From positions 11,432 to 75,431 of the forward strand of contig DATMEW010000074.1 in the NCBI GenBank assembly GCA_035556495.1: a DNA stretch of 64,000 nt, written 5' to 3'. The notes below the pieces were generated by a model. That model did not search any database, was not told the origin of the DNA, and was given only the letters and a program-made list of their open reading frames with translations. The stretch comes from CANKHJ01 sp035556495. Lineage in GTDB: Bacteria > Pseudomonadota > Alphaproteobacteria > Rhizobiales > Xanthobacteraceae. The position numbers were made by a program, and so were the translations under genes. Shown here piece after piece: positions 51,253 through 60,518 of the stretch. Position 1 is the stretch's first letter; every line of letters begins with the position of its first letter.

Positions 51253-51933
51253 ATGACTTCCGCCCTGCCCCTTCTCGTTTTCGATCTCGACGGAACCCTG
51301 GTCGACACCGCGCCGGACCTCGTCAACGCGCTGAACACGGTTTTCACGCGCGAGGGCTTCCCGGCCCTGCCTTACGAGGAGGCCCGGCTGATGATCGGCG
51401 GCGGCCTGCGGCCGTTCATCGAAAAAGCCCTGGCGGCCGAAGATGCGGCCCGCCCCGACGGAACGGTGGAGCGGCTGTTCCGGGAGATGGTGGATTACTA
51501 CAGCGAGCATATCGCCGATGCCTCACGCCCGTTCGAAGGTCTCGCCGACACGCTGGACCATCTCGCCGGCGATGGCTTCCGCTTCGCCGTCTGCACCAAC
51601 AAGCTGGAGGGCCTGTCGGTGAAGCTGCTCAAGGCACTGAACCTTGCGGGCCGGTTCGACGCGATCTGCGGAGCGGACACCTTCGGTATCAGCAAGCCGA
51701 ATCCGGACGTGCTGCGGCAGACCATCGCCGCGGCAGGAGGCGCAGGCCCCGCGATCATGATCGGCGATTCCATGGCCGACGTCGCCACCGCCCGCGCCGC
51801 CGGCCTGCCGGTGATCGGGGTCAGCTTCGGCTATACGGACATTCCCATGGCCGAGATCGGACCGGACCGGCTGATCCATCATTTCGAACACCTGCCGCCG
51901 GCCGTCCATGCGCTTAGCGCAAAATGGCCCTAG
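51253..51933 (+). CDS. gph: Phosphoglycolate phosphatase (HAD family)
   Basis: A 226-residue HAD-IA phosphatase with the nucleophile motif LVFDLDGTLVDTAPDLVNAL, Thr motif AVCTNKLEG, Lys region and DSMADVATARAAGLPVIGVS. The cap-domain pattern fits phosphoglycolate phosphatase, which clears 2-phosphoglycolate. Divergent from rpiA. Substrate specificity is inferred. Confidence 0.88.
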   Translation: MTSALPLLVFDLDGTLVDTAPDLVNALNTVFTREGFPALPYEEARLMIGGGLRPFIEKALAAEDAARPDGTVERLFREMVDYYSEHIADASRPFEGLADTLDHLAGDGFRFAVCTNKLEGLSVKLLKALNLAGRFDAICGADTFGISKPNPDVLRQTIAAAGGAGPAIMIGDSMADVATARAAGLPVIGVSFGYTDIPMAEIGPDRLIHHFEHLPPAVHALSAKWP

Positions 51934-52115
51934 CGGAGCCTTCGCCGGTTCGGGCCGGGGCGTTCTCCATTACCGCGTCCCGTCCTGTAACCATATGACA
52001 ATGCAATATCTTTTCCGGTGATTGTCGCGCTTCGCCGGTTGCGATTGCCCAAGCCCGGTCATAAGGTCACAGCCAGAAGGCGGCGACCGGACCGCCCAAC
52101 CGACGGACGATCATC

Positions 52116-52691
52116 ATGAGCCGACTCATCGCCATCGGAGCCTGCGGAATTCTGCTGGCCTCCTGCACCTCGTCGATGCTGCCAAGCGGCTCGATCCTGG
52201 GATCGTCGGACTCGCCCGTCGCCCTGCGGCTCGAATCCGATCCGCCGGGCGCGGAAGCCAGGATCGGCGACCAGAGCTGCCAGACCCCCTGCCAGCTCTC
52301 CGTCACACCGGCCGTGGATATGACCGCCACCTTCACCCTGAGGGGCTACCAGTCGCAGATCATCGGGCTGGAGGTCATCCCCGGCGGCAACCCGCAGATG
52401 GGCGAGCCGGTGAATGCCCGCATTCTGCCGAATCCGGTGCTGGCGGAGTTGGAGCCGGAACCCGCCGCGCCCCCGCGGCGGGCAGCGCCGAAACGCGCCC
52501 CGGCCAAGGCCGCGCCGAAATCCACCCCGGCTTCCGAGGCTGTTCCGCCGCGGGGCGCTGCGCCCGCGCAGTCCGCCCCCTCCAATCCCTTCCCGAACCC
52601 GCCGGCCAACGCACTGCCGCCGGCCAGCAACGCGCCCTCGCCGTTTCCTCCTCCTCCGGCCTCAGCTTTCCCACCTCCGCCAGCCCGCTGA
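52116..52691 (+). CDS. PEGA-domain lipoprotein with Pro/Ala-rich tail
   Basis: A 191-residue lipoprotein: signal with lipobox ILLASC at about residue 17, a PEGA domain (VALRLESDPPGAEARIGDQS, CQTPCQLSVTPAVDMTATFT, TLRGYQSQIIGLEV), then a low-complexity tail of about 80 residues rich in Pro, Ala and Phe (PPPASAFPPPPAR at the end). PEGA domains lie at cell surfaces and often bind or space surface structures. The tail could cross the peptidoglycan (inference). Confidence 0.75.
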   Translation: MSRLIAIGACGILLASCTSSMLPSGSILGSSDSPVALRLESDPPGAEARIGDQSCQTPCQLSVTPAVDMTATFTLRGYQSQIIGLEVIPGGNPQMGEPVNARILPNPVLAELEPEPAAPPRRAAPKRAPAKAAPKSTPASEAVPPRGAAPAQSAPSNPFPNPPANALPPASNAPSPFPPPPASAFPPPPAR

Positions 52692-52826
52692 TCGGTGGGC
52701 TTGCGCCCATTTCAGCCGCTCGTTTTTTCCATGTTTCTTCCTATATGATGAAGCATGGAGCGCCGCCTCAGCGGCCTCCGGCGGGCTTAAAGCCCGGTGG
52801 CTTGGAAGGCGCGGATCGGCAAGGCC

Positions 52827-53885
52827 ATGGACGCAAGGCTTGATACAGCACCCATCAGAATTCCGGACAGGGTCGATCCCCTGAGCGGACCGCCGATGGT
52901 CGACACGTTCGGGCGCGCGATCACCTATCTGCGCGTGTCCGTGACGGACCGCTGCGATTTCCGCTGCGTCTATTGCATGTCGGAACACATGACCTTCCTG
53001 CCCAAGGCGGACCTGCTCACCCTTGAGGAACTGGACCGTCTTTGCAGCGTGTTCGTCTCCCGCGGCGTGCGCAAGCTGCGCCTGACCGGCGGCGAGCCTC
53101 TCGTCCGCCGCGGCATCATGACCCTGTTCGGTTCGCTGTCGCGGCATCTGCGCTCCGGCGCGCTCGACGAACTGACGCTCACCACCAACGGCAGCCAGCT
53201 CTCCCGCTATGCTGCGGAACTCGCAGGCCACGGCGTGAGGCGCATCAACGTGTCGCTGGACACGCTCGATCCCGACCGGTTCCGGTCGGTGACGCGCTGG
53301 GGCGATCTCGACAAGGTGCTGGCCGGTATTGATGCCGCCCAGGCCGCCGGAATCGAAGTCAAGATCAACGCGGTCGCGCTGAAAGGCGTCAACGAGGCGG
53401 AAATCGCCGAGCTGATGGTCTGGGCTCATGGCCGCGGCATGGACCTGACGCTGATCGAGGTCATGCCGCTGGGCGAAGTCGGCGAAGGCCGGCTGGATCA
53501 ATATCTGCCGCTGTCGCTGGTGCGCGCCCGCCTCGCGGAGCGGTTCACCTTGCAGGACATTCCCTACCGGACCGGCGGTCCTGCTCGCTACGTCCGCGTC
53601 GCGGAGACCGGTGGACGGCTCGGCTTCATCACGCCGCTGACCCATAATTTCTGCGAAGCCTGCAACCGCGTGCGCATCACCTGCACCGGCACGCTCTATA
53701 TGTGCCTCGGCCAGGAAGACGCGGCGGATCTGCGCGGCCCGCTCCGGGCCTCCGAAGGCAACGACCTCATCAATGCCGCGATCGACGACGCCGTGTTCCG
53801 CAAGCCCAAGGGCCACGACTTTATCATCGACCGGCGCCACCAGCGCCCTGCGGTCGGACGTCACATGAGCGTGACGGGCGGCTGA
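52827..53885 (+). CDS. moaA: GTP 3',8-cyclase MoaA
   Basis: MoaA makes the first molybdenum cofactor intermediate from GTP. I start at ATG 52827 (MDARLDTAPIRIPDRVDPLS), 352 residues. Radical SAM cysteines lie in VSVTDRCDFRCVYCMSEHMT and the C-terminal cluster in TPLTHNFCEACNRVRITCTG. The family's C-terminal GG is present (MSVTGG, end). An in-frame GTG at 52797 is possible. Confidence 0.96.
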   Translation: MDARLDTAPIRIPDRVDPLSGPPMVDTFGRAITYLRVSVTDRCDFRCVYCMSEHMTFLPKADLLTLEELDRLCSVFVSRGVRKLRLTGGEPLVRRGIMTLFGSLSRHLRSGALDELTLTTNGSQLSRYAAELAGHGVRRINVSLDTLDPDRFRSVTRWGDLDKVLAGIDAAQAAGIEVKINAVALKGVNEAEIAELMVWAHGRGMDLTLIEVMPLGEVGEGRLDQYLPLSLVRARLAERFTLQDIPYRTGGPARYVRVAETGGRLGFITPLTHNFCEACNRVRITCTGTLYMCLGQEDAADLRGPLRASEGNDLINAAIDDAVFRKPKGHDFIIDRRHQRPAVGRHMSVTGG

Positions 53886-54066
53886 GGCGTCAGCGCCATC
53901 CCCGGTTCAAAGACGTCGGCCGCGCCCCGCAGGGCTGGAACGAACGGTCCGACAGCCTCGCGCCATGATCGGACGGGATCGGACAGACCCATTCAATACA
54001 GCGGGAAAAGGATGGCGCGCGTGGGATACCCGCAATCACTCCGGCCCGGCGCAATCGCGGAGCGTC

Positions 54067-55167
54067 CTACAGGCGAGCCCGATTGCGGATGAGGAACGCG
54101 TCATAGGCCGCTTCTGCGACCTGCCACCACAGATACTGATCGCTCCGAAAGGCGGCCATCGCATCCCAGATCTTCTTGAAGGCGGGATTCTGGGCTGAGG
54201 TCTCCGCATAGACCTCCCGCGCGGCCTTGAGACAAGCCTCCATCACAGACTGCGGGAAAGCGCGAAGCTGCGCGCCGCCGGCGACAAGCCGCTTCAATGC
54301 CAGCGGATTGACGGCGTCGTATTTCGCCAGCATCTGCTCATTGGCCTGCGCTGCCGCGCTCTTGAGAATGGCCTTGTAGCTGTTCGGCAGCTTTTCCCAT
54401 TCCTCGATGTTGATGAAAGTGTGGACCATGGGTCCCCCCTCCCACCATCCCGGATAATAATAATACTGCGCGACCTTCTGGAAGCCGAGCTTCTCATCGT
54501 CATAGGGCCCGACCCATTCGGCGGCATCGATCGTTTCTTTTTCCAGCTCCGGATAAATGTCCCCTCCTGCGATCTGCTGAGGCAGCGCGCCAAGCTTGCC
54601 CAGCACCTGTCCCGCAATGCCGGCAATGCGCATCTTCAGCCCGGAAAGGTCTCTGACGTCCCTGATCTCCTTCCGGAACCAGCCGCCCATCTGACAACCC
54701 GTGTTACCGCTCGGCAACGCATAGATGTTGAAGTCCTTGTAGAAATCGTTGAACAGGTCAAAGCCGCCGCCATGATAGATGAAGGCGTTCATCATACGCG
54801 CGTTCAGACCAAAAGGCGCCGCCGTGCCGAGAGAGAAGGTCGGATCCTTGTCGAAATAATAGTAGGAGCAGGTGTGACAGGCGTGAACGGTTCCTTTTTG
54901 GACGGCATCCGCCGCCTGAAGGCCCGGCACGATCTCTTCGGCTGCGAATACCTGAATATGAAACCGATTGTCGGTCGCTTCCGCAACGGCTTTGGCAATG
55001 ACTTCGGCACCGCCATAGATGGTATCGAGCGACCTGGGGAAACTCGACGTCAGCCGCCATTGCACATCGGGAGAAGACTGGATGACAGCGGGCTGAGCCA
55101 CGGCGGACCCGGTAGCCGCCGATGCCGCGGCAACACTCGCACCCTGTAGAAACTGGCGGCGTTTCAT
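54067..55167 (-). CDS. TRAP transporter solute-binding protein (TakP-like)
   Basis: A 366-residue periplasmic binding protein with a twin-arginine signal (MKRRQFLQGASVAAASAATG) behind GGGAGGATGACCGT. Family strings: SSPDVQWRLTSSFPRSLDTI, YYYFDKDPTFSLGTAAPFGL, IAGIAGQVLGKLGALPQQIA, FQKVAQYYYYPGWWEGGP. These match the DctP branch with TakP, which binds alpha-keto acids. No DctQ/DctM membrane genes adjoin, so it is an orphan here. Confidence 0.92.
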   Translation of the reverse strand: MKRRQFLQGASVAAASAATGSAVAQPAVIQSSPDVQWRLTSSFPRSLDTIYGGAEVIAKAVAEATDNRFHIQVFAAEEIVPGLQAADAVQKGTVHACHTCSYYYFDKDPTFSLGTAAPFGLNARMMNAFIYHGGGFDLFNDFYKDFNIYALPSGNTGCQMGGWFRKEIRDVRDLSGLKMRIAGIAGQVLGKLGALPQQIAGGDIYPELEKETIDAAEWVGPYDDEKLGFQKVAQYYYYPGWWEGGPMVHTFINIEEWEKLPNSYKAILKSAAAQANEQMLAKYDAVNPLALKRLVAGGAQLRAFPQSVMEACLKAAREVYAETSAQNPAFKKIWDAMAAFRSDQYLWWQVAEAAYDAFLIRNRARL

Positions 55168-55324
55168 ACGGTCATCCTCCCTTGGGTGTTGGCCCGACTT
55201 GTTGTTTCCGGTGTGCCGGACCCGTCGGTAGCCGGAGGAAGAATGGCTGGACCCTTCATGAAGGTCCATGACAATCCGCATTCGACTAAAGTTTTATCCG
55301 GGGCCGCTTCCCGGCCGGGAATGG

Positions 55325-56659
55325 CTAGGGCGCAACCTCGACGCGGAGTTCCATTTTCGGATGGAGGCCACAGAACACCAGAAATGACCCCGCCTCGGGG
55401 AACGAAACCTGGATGGTCTCTCCGGGCTCCTGCGCGCCTGAATCGAATTTCAGGGCGGGGTTGAAAATCCGGACGTTATGGGTCCGCGTATCATTGTTCA
55501 CGATCCAGACGCGCGCGCCTCGCTCCACCGCGATCCGTCCCGGATGAAACGTCTTGTTATCCTGCGACACGGTGGTGATGCGGACCGCCGGCGCTGCGGA
55601 CTGGACGAGCGCCGGCGCGATCCGTGACGGCAGCTCGGGGTCTGTCTCCGCCGTCAGCGAGTGGAGAAAGGCCACGAGACTCTGCTGCTCCTCCTCGGTC
55701 AGGACCAGCCCGCGCGGCAGATCCTTCGAGAGGCTGTCACGCTCGGCGATCCCGCTTTGATAGTGGCGAACGACATCGGCAAGGGTCGCCAGCGAGCCAT
55801 CGTGCATATAGGGCGCCGATCGTCCCAGTTCGCGCAGGCCCGGCGTCTTGAAGGCGTGATCCGCCGCCGGCAGTTGCAGCACCGCGCCCCGCCCGCGGTC
55901 GTCTCCCGGCAGGCCGATGTCGTGAAAGGCGCTGTCGGTGAAAGCCGGCCCCGAATGACAATTCGCGCATCCGGCCTTGCCGTTGAACAGCGCGAAGCCG
56001 GCGATCTCCTGCCCCGTCAGCGCACCGTCCTCGCCTTCGACCCAGCGATCGAACCGGGTCTGCGGCGACACGAAGGTCCGCTGATAGGTCGCGAGCGCGC
56101 GGGCGATGTTGAGGTCGGTGACCTGCGGATCGGCCGGGAACGCCTTGGCGAAGGCCTGCGTCATGGCCGGATCGGCTGCAAGCAGCGCGACCAGCCGCTC
56201 CATCGGCATCGCCATTTCATCGGGATTGGTGATCGGCCCGGTCGCCTGTTCTTCCAGGGTCCTGGCCCGGCCGTCCCAGAAGGTATCGGCCCCGTAAGCC
56301 AGATTCCAGAGCGTTGGCGTGTGGCGCTTCAGTTGACGCCCGGGCACGCCCTTGGTCAGCGCCACGCCATCTGCGAAGCCGAGGCTGCGCTCGTGACACG
56401 AGGCACAGGACAGGTTTCCATCCACCGAGAGCCGGCTGTCGTGAAACAGGGCCTCGCCCAGCGCGCGCTTCTCCTCGGAGAAGGCATTGTCCGCCGGAAA
56501 CGGTATCGTCTCGGGGCGACGATAGCGCGCCTGCACTTGCGCAAGCGAAGCCGCCGCCTCGGCCGCCCTGTCGTTGACGCCAAGATATACGCCGGCCGCG
56601 CCGATACCCGCGATCCATCCGGCCACCAGTGTTGCAAGGGCGTGGCGGATCGAAAACAT
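55325..56659 (-). CDS. Di-heme cytochrome c peroxidase fused to a cupredoxin domain
   Basis: A 444-residue exported protein. An N-terminal hydrophobic segment is followed by a MauG/CcpA-type peroxidase domain with two c-heme sites, CASCH (85-89) and CANCH (231-235). The C-terminal ~100 residues form a cupredoxin domain with likely type I copper ligands H394 (TRTHNVRIF), C430, H433 and M436 (FCGLHPKMELRV). Fusing an electron carrier to a diheme peroxidase is uncommon. It is 3 bp downstream of a helical exported protein, so the two are probably co-transcribed. Confidence 0.88.
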   Translation of the reverse strand: MFSIRHALATLVAGWIAGIGAAGVYLGVNDRAAEAAASLAQVQARYRRPETIPFPADNAFSEEKRALGEALFHDSRLSVDGNLSCASCHERSLGFADGVALTKGVPGRQLKRHTPTLWNLAYGADTFWDGRARTLEEQATGPITNPDEMAMPMERLVALLAADPAMTQAFAKAFPADPQVTDLNIARALATYQRTFVSPQTRFDRWVEGEDGALTGQEIAGFALFNGKAGCANCHSGPAFTDSAFHDIGLPGDDRGRGAVLQLPAADHAFKTPGLRELGRSAPYMHDGSLATLADVVRHYQSGIAERDSLSKDLPRGLVLTEEEQQSLVAFLHSLTAETDPELPSRIAPALVQSAAPAVRITTVSQDNKTFHPGRIAVERGARVWIVNNDTRTHNVRIFNPALKFDSGAQEPGETIQVSFPEAGSFLVFCGLHPKMELRVEVAP

Positions 56660-56662
56660 CGA

Positions 56663-57553
56663 CTATTTCAGGCTGCCCGCAGCCAGCTCGATACGGGCCA
56701 CGTCGCTGAAGATCGTAGCCGGGTCCTTGATGATGCTGTCCGGAGGCATCACGGTCGGAAATGCCTTCTTGAGATCGGCAAGCATAATCTGGACCTGCGT
56801 GAAGCTCTTGTCGTCCTTTTTCTTCAGATCCGCAGCCACGCTCCCGATCATCCGGTCGGCAATGTGGATGAAGCCCCACGCATCCTGATACTCGACCGGA
56901 TTCACGATGCGCCCGTTCTCGATCGCCGCATTATATTCGTCGCCTGCCACCTTCATCATTTCGATAGCGCTTTCGAGAATGAACGACGGCCAGTCCGCGC
57001 CATGGGTCGTCTTGAGCGACGCTTCGGCCTTGTCCAGCGCAGCCATGACCGCCGCAAGGGCCTTGGTATAATCCGCCCCGCCCTTCTTCGCCTTCACCAG
57101 CGCCGCATAGGCATCCAATTCCTTCTCAAAGGGCGCAACCTTGAAATCCGCAAGCTGCTCCTTGAGGTCGTCATAGATTTCCTCGGAGGGATGCAGAACG
57201 TGCGGCAGGGCGGACGTCCAGTCGTTCCGCCGGACCAACTCGTCACCGGCCATGAGATGGCCGCGGATCAGACCGAGGCGCACGGCAAAGGCGATATCCG
57301 GCGGCAGGGTCGCGACGCCCTGCTCGCCGCCCTGCTCTCCGGCCTCGCCGTCCTGCACCGCATGGTCGGCATGCTGGGCGACGAGGAAGCTGCCGGCGAT
57401 GGCCGGGGACCGGTCCGCCTCCACCTCGCGGCCCGCGCGCACCCGGTCCGTGGACACCCGCGCCTCGGCCGCCGGCGTCGCCGCGCCGGCCGCCCCGGCA
57501 ATCACAAAGGCTCCGATACCAACCCAGATCTTGCGGGAACCGCGCATTGCCAT
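56663..57553 (-). CDS. Helical exported protein paired with the di-heme peroxidase
   Basis: A 296-residue protein with an N-terminal signal (VGIGAFVIAGAAGAATPAAE). The mature part is almost all helical: RLGLIRGHLMAGDELVRRND, KEQLADFKVAPFEKELDAY, FILESAIEMMKVAGDEYNAA, and HIADRMIGSVAADLKKKDD. Its four-helix layout recalls imelysin/EfeO-like periplasmic proteins, but no family motif is certain. It lies 3 bp upstream of the di-heme peroxidase on the same strand, so a shared redox or metal role is likely (inference). Confidence 0.7.
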   Translation of the reverse strand: MAMRGSRKIWVGIGAFVIAGAAGAATPAAEARVSTDRVRAGREVEADRSPAIAGSFLVAQHADHAVQDGEAGEQGGEQGVATLPPDIAFAVRLGLIRGHLMAGDELVRRNDWTSALPHVLHPSEEIYDDLKEQLADFKVAPFEKELDAYAALVKAKKGGADYTKALAAVMAALDKAEASLKTTHGADWPSFILESAIEMMKVAGDEYNAAIENGRIVNPVEYQDAWGFIHIADRMIGSVAADLKKKDDKSFTQVQIMLADLKKAFPTVMPPDSIIKDPATIFSDVARIELAAGSLK

Positions 57554-57706
57554 CTCTCCATGCTTCGGCGCGTTATAGGCTTCGCAGCAAAGCTGTCCAA
57601 CCCTTTGTTACTTTTGACTTATTCCAGAATCATCAACGCCCTCGCGCTCTTGCGGCAAAGCCATCGCCGCGCCATAGCTTGAATGGCTTCTTTTCACGGG
57701 AACCTC

Positions 57707-58369
57707 ATGCAGATCACCATCGGCCAAGTCCTGTCCCGTGACGATCTTTCCCTGCTGCGGGAGGGCTTCGCGAAGATCCGGTTCGAGGATGGCCGCCGCA
57801 CCGCCGGCTTCGCCGCGCGGGAGGTGAAGAACAATCTTCAGGCCGCCGGCAGCGACCGCCGGCTGGAAACGCTGCGCAAGCTCGCAGCGGACCGCATCCT
57901 GTCCAACGACGTGTTCAGGACCGCGGTGCGGCCCAAACAGCTTTCGCCGCTGCTGCTGTCGCGCTACGAGCCCGGCATGACCTATGGCAGTCATGTGGAC
58001 GATGCGCTGATGCAGGGCATGCGGACGGATGTCGCCTTCACGCTGTTCGTGTCCGATCCCGACGACTACGACGGCGGAGAGCTGACCATCGAAACCGCCG
58101 CCGGCGAGGATGCCGTCAAGCTGGAGGCCGGCGCCATGGTCGCCTATCCGGCGACGAGCCTCCACCATGTCGCGGAGGTCACGCGGGGCGAGCGGCGCGC
58201 GGTGGTCGGCTGGGTGCGCAGCTTCATCCGCGATGCCGCGCATCGGGAATTGCTGTTCGATCTCGACACCGCGCGCCGCAGCCTGTTCGCCCGGGAAGGC
58301 AAGTCGCGGGAGTTCGACCTCATGTCCAAGTCCCTCGCCAATCTCATCCGCATGTGGGCGGAAGACTGA
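57707..58369 (+). CDS. PKHD-type Fe(II)/2-oxoglutarate hydroxylase (PiuC-like)
   Basis: A 220-residue dioxygenase starting at ATG 57707 (MQITIGQVLSRDDLSLLREG). Iron ligands are in YGSHVDDAL (HxD) and LHHVAEV (second His); the 2-oxoglutarate Arg is in GERRAVVGWVRS. PiuC-type proteins are often tied to iron uptake. No TonB receptor is nearby. Convergent to mrp/apbC. Confidence 0.88.
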   Translation: MQITIGQVLSRDDLSLLREGFAKIRFEDGRRTAGFAAREVKNNLQAAGSDRRLETLRKLAADRILSNDVFRTAVRPKQLSPLLLSRYEPGMTYGSHVDDALMQGMRTDVAFTLFVSDPDDYDGGELTIETAAGEDAVKLEAGAMVAYPATSLHHVAEVTRGERRAVVGWVRSFIRDAAHRELLFDLDTARRSLFAREGKSREFDLMSKSLANLIRMWAED

Positions 58370-58383
58370 GGCGGACCTGCTCC

Positions 58384-59511
58384 TCAGGGCTCGATCACGA
58401 TGCGCGGAGCGGCGCGCTGGGGCGCGCCCGCCAGCTCATCGCGAAGCCGGGCCGCGATTTCGCGATACGCGGCGGCGTGCGGCCCCTGCGGATCGCTCGC
58501 CACCACCGGCGTGCCGCTGTCCGACGTCTCGCGGATCGCCATATGCAGCGGCACTTCGCCAAGAAACGGCACGCCGAGCCGGCGGGCCTCCGCGCGCGCG
58601 CCGCCATGGCCGAAGATATCCGCCCGCTCGCCGCAGGCCGGACAGTGAAAATAGCTCATATTCTCGACGATCCCGAGGATCGGCACGCTGACCTTCTGGA
58701 ACATGGCGATGCCGCGGCGGGCGTCCGCCAGTGCAAGGTCCTGCGGCGTCGAAACGATCACCGCGCCGCGCAGGGGCACCTGCTGGGCCATGGTGATCTG
58801 TGCATCGCCGGTGCCGGGCGGCATGTCCACCAGCAGCACGTCGAGTTCGCCCCATTCCACCTCCCGCAGCATCTGGGTCAGGGCCGAGACGACCATGGGT
58901 CCGCGCCAGACCATTGCAGTCTCCGCGCCGATCAGGAATCCGATCGACATGGCCGGCAGCCCGAACCGGACGATGGGCTTGAGCCGCGTGCCGCCGGCGG
59001 TTTCCGGCTTCTCGTCGATAGCGAGCAGCTTCGGCAGCGACGGACCGTAGATATCGGCATCGAGCAGGCCGACCTTGAGGCCGAGTTCGCGCAGGGCCAG
59101 CGCGAGATTGACCGCGGTGGTGGATTTGCCGACGCCGCCCTTGCCCGAAGCGACCGCAATGATCGCGGCAATGCCGGGCACCGCCGTTCCCTTCGGCGCA
59201 TGACCGGCTGGAGCGCGCCCCGATGCAGCGGGGGCGGCGGCAGGCGGCCGGGCGGGCGCGCCGGGCCGCCGCTCGGCTGTGAGCGCGACCATCGCCGTCG
59301 TCACCCCGGGCATGGCTCGCACCGCATCCTCGGCCTGCTTGCGTACCGCCTGCCAGGCCGACAGGCTCGCTTCGTCCACCGATATGGAGAAGAACACCTT
59401 GCCCTCGCCAGCCACGATCTCGGACAGGACTCCGGACACCGAAAGCGGCGCGCCATCGGGGCCGACAATCCGGGAAAGGCGGTCCAGCACGGCCTGTTTG
59501 GTGATGGTCAT
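58384..59511 (-). CDS. apbC: Mrp/ApbC iron-sulfur cluster carrier ATPase
   Basis: ApbC/Mrp proteins load Fe-S clusters onto targets. The 375-residue protein starts at ATG 59511 (MTITKQAVLDRLSRIVGPDG). It has an N-terminal DUF59-like domain, a Pro/Ala linker, the deviant Walker A VASGKGGVGKSTTAVNLALA and the cluster-binding CPAC in YFHCPACGERADIFGHGG. Length and layout are typical. Confidence 0.95.
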   Translation of the reverse strand: MTITKQAVLDRLSRIVGPDGAPLSVSGVLSEIVAGEGKVFFSISVDEASLSAWQAVRKQAEDAVRAMPGVTTAMVALTAERRPGAPARPPAAAPAASGRAPAGHAPKGTAVPGIAAIIAVASGKGGVGKSTTAVNLALALRELGLKVGLLDADIYGPSLPKLLAIDEKPETAGGTRLKPIVRFGLPAMSIGFLIGAETAMVWRGPMVVSALTQMLREVEWGELDVLLVDMPPGTGDAQITMAQQVPLRGAVIVSTPQDLALADARRGIAMFQKVSVPILGIVENMSYFHCPACGERADIFGHGGARAEARRLGVPFLGEVPLHMAIRETSDSGTPVVASDPQGPHAAAYREIAARLRDELAGAPQRAAPRIVIEP

Positions 59512-59648
59512 GGCACTCGTCGGGTTCAAATATCGCGCCACCATAGGCCGCACCCCCGTCGCGTCAACGGAGACTCATGAAGGTTGACGCGAGGCCGCCG
59601 GCCAGCGCATGGCTGGGGTGCCGGAACCGCACGAAACGGAGCAGCACG

Positions 59649-60518
59649 ATGGCGAAGGTCGCATTCCTCGGATTGGGCGTAATGGGCTTTCCCATGGCCG
59701 GACACCTCGTCACCAAGGGCGGGCATGATGTCACCGTCTACAACCGCACCGCGACCAAGGCGGAGCAGTGGGTAAAGCAATACGGCGGCAAGCGCGCGCC
59801 GACGCCGCGCGAGGCCGCGCAGGGTCAGGACTTCGTTTTCGCCTGCGTCGGCAACGACGACGATCTCCGCCAGGTGGCGACCGGCGCCGACGGCGCGTTT
59901 CAGGCGATGGGCGCCGGCACGGTGTTCGTGGACCACACCACCGCTTCGGCGGAAGTCGCACGCGAGCTTGACGCCGCTGCCACCGCATCCGGCTTTGCCT
60001 TTGTCGACGCGCCGGTGTCGGGCGGACAGGCCGGCGCCGAGAACGGCGCCCTCACGGTGATGTGCGGCGGCGACCGGGCCGCCTATGACCGCGTCAAGCC
60101 GGTGATCGCGACCTATGCGCGCATGTGCAAGCTGCTCGGCCCCTCCGGCGCAGGCCAGCTCACCAAGATGGTCAACCAGATCTGCATCGCCGGCCTCGTT
60201 CAGGCCCTCTCCGAGGGCATCCATTTCGCAAAGAAGGCGGGTCTGGATGTCGAGGCGGTCATCGCCACGATCTCCAAGGGCGCCGCCCAGTCGTGGCAGA
60301 TGGAGAACCGCTTCGGCACCATGGACCAGGGCAAGTTCGACTTCGGCTTCGCGGTGGACTGGATGCGCAAGGACCTTGGCATCTGCCTCGCAGAGGCCGG
60401 TCGCAACGGTGCGAGCCTGCCGGTGACGGCGCTGGTCGATCAGTTCTATGCCGATGTCCAGCGCATGGGCGGCAATCGCTGGGACACGTCCGGCCTCATC
60501 GCCCGCTTGGAAAAATAA
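59649..60518 (+). CDS. Beta-hydroxyacid dehydrogenase (HIBADH family)
   Basis: A 289-residue NAD(P)-dependent dehydrogenase starting at ATG 59649 behind ACGGAGCAGCACG. Signatures: FLGLGVMGFPMAGHLVTKGG (nucleotide binding), FVDAPVSGGQAGAENGALTV (substrate motif) and the catalytic Lys region GQLTKMVNQICIAGLVQALS. The substrate could be hydroxyisobutyrate, tartronate semialdehyde or a related acid. Its stop abuts the stop of the convergent GST. Confidence 0.9.
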   Translation: MAKVAFLGLGVMGFPMAGHLVTKGGHDVTVYNRTATKAEQWVKQYGGKRAPTPREAAQGQDFVFACVGNDDDLRQVATGADGAFQAMGAGTVFVDHTTASAEVARELDAAATASGFAFVDAPVSGGQAGAENGALTVMCGGDRAAYDRVKPVIATYARMCKLLGPSGAGQLTKMVNQICIAGLVQALSEGIHFAKKAGLDVEAVIATISKGAAQSWQMENRFGTMDQGKFDFGFAVDWMRKDLGICLAEAGRNGASLPVTALVDQFYADVQRMGGNRWDTSGLIARLEK

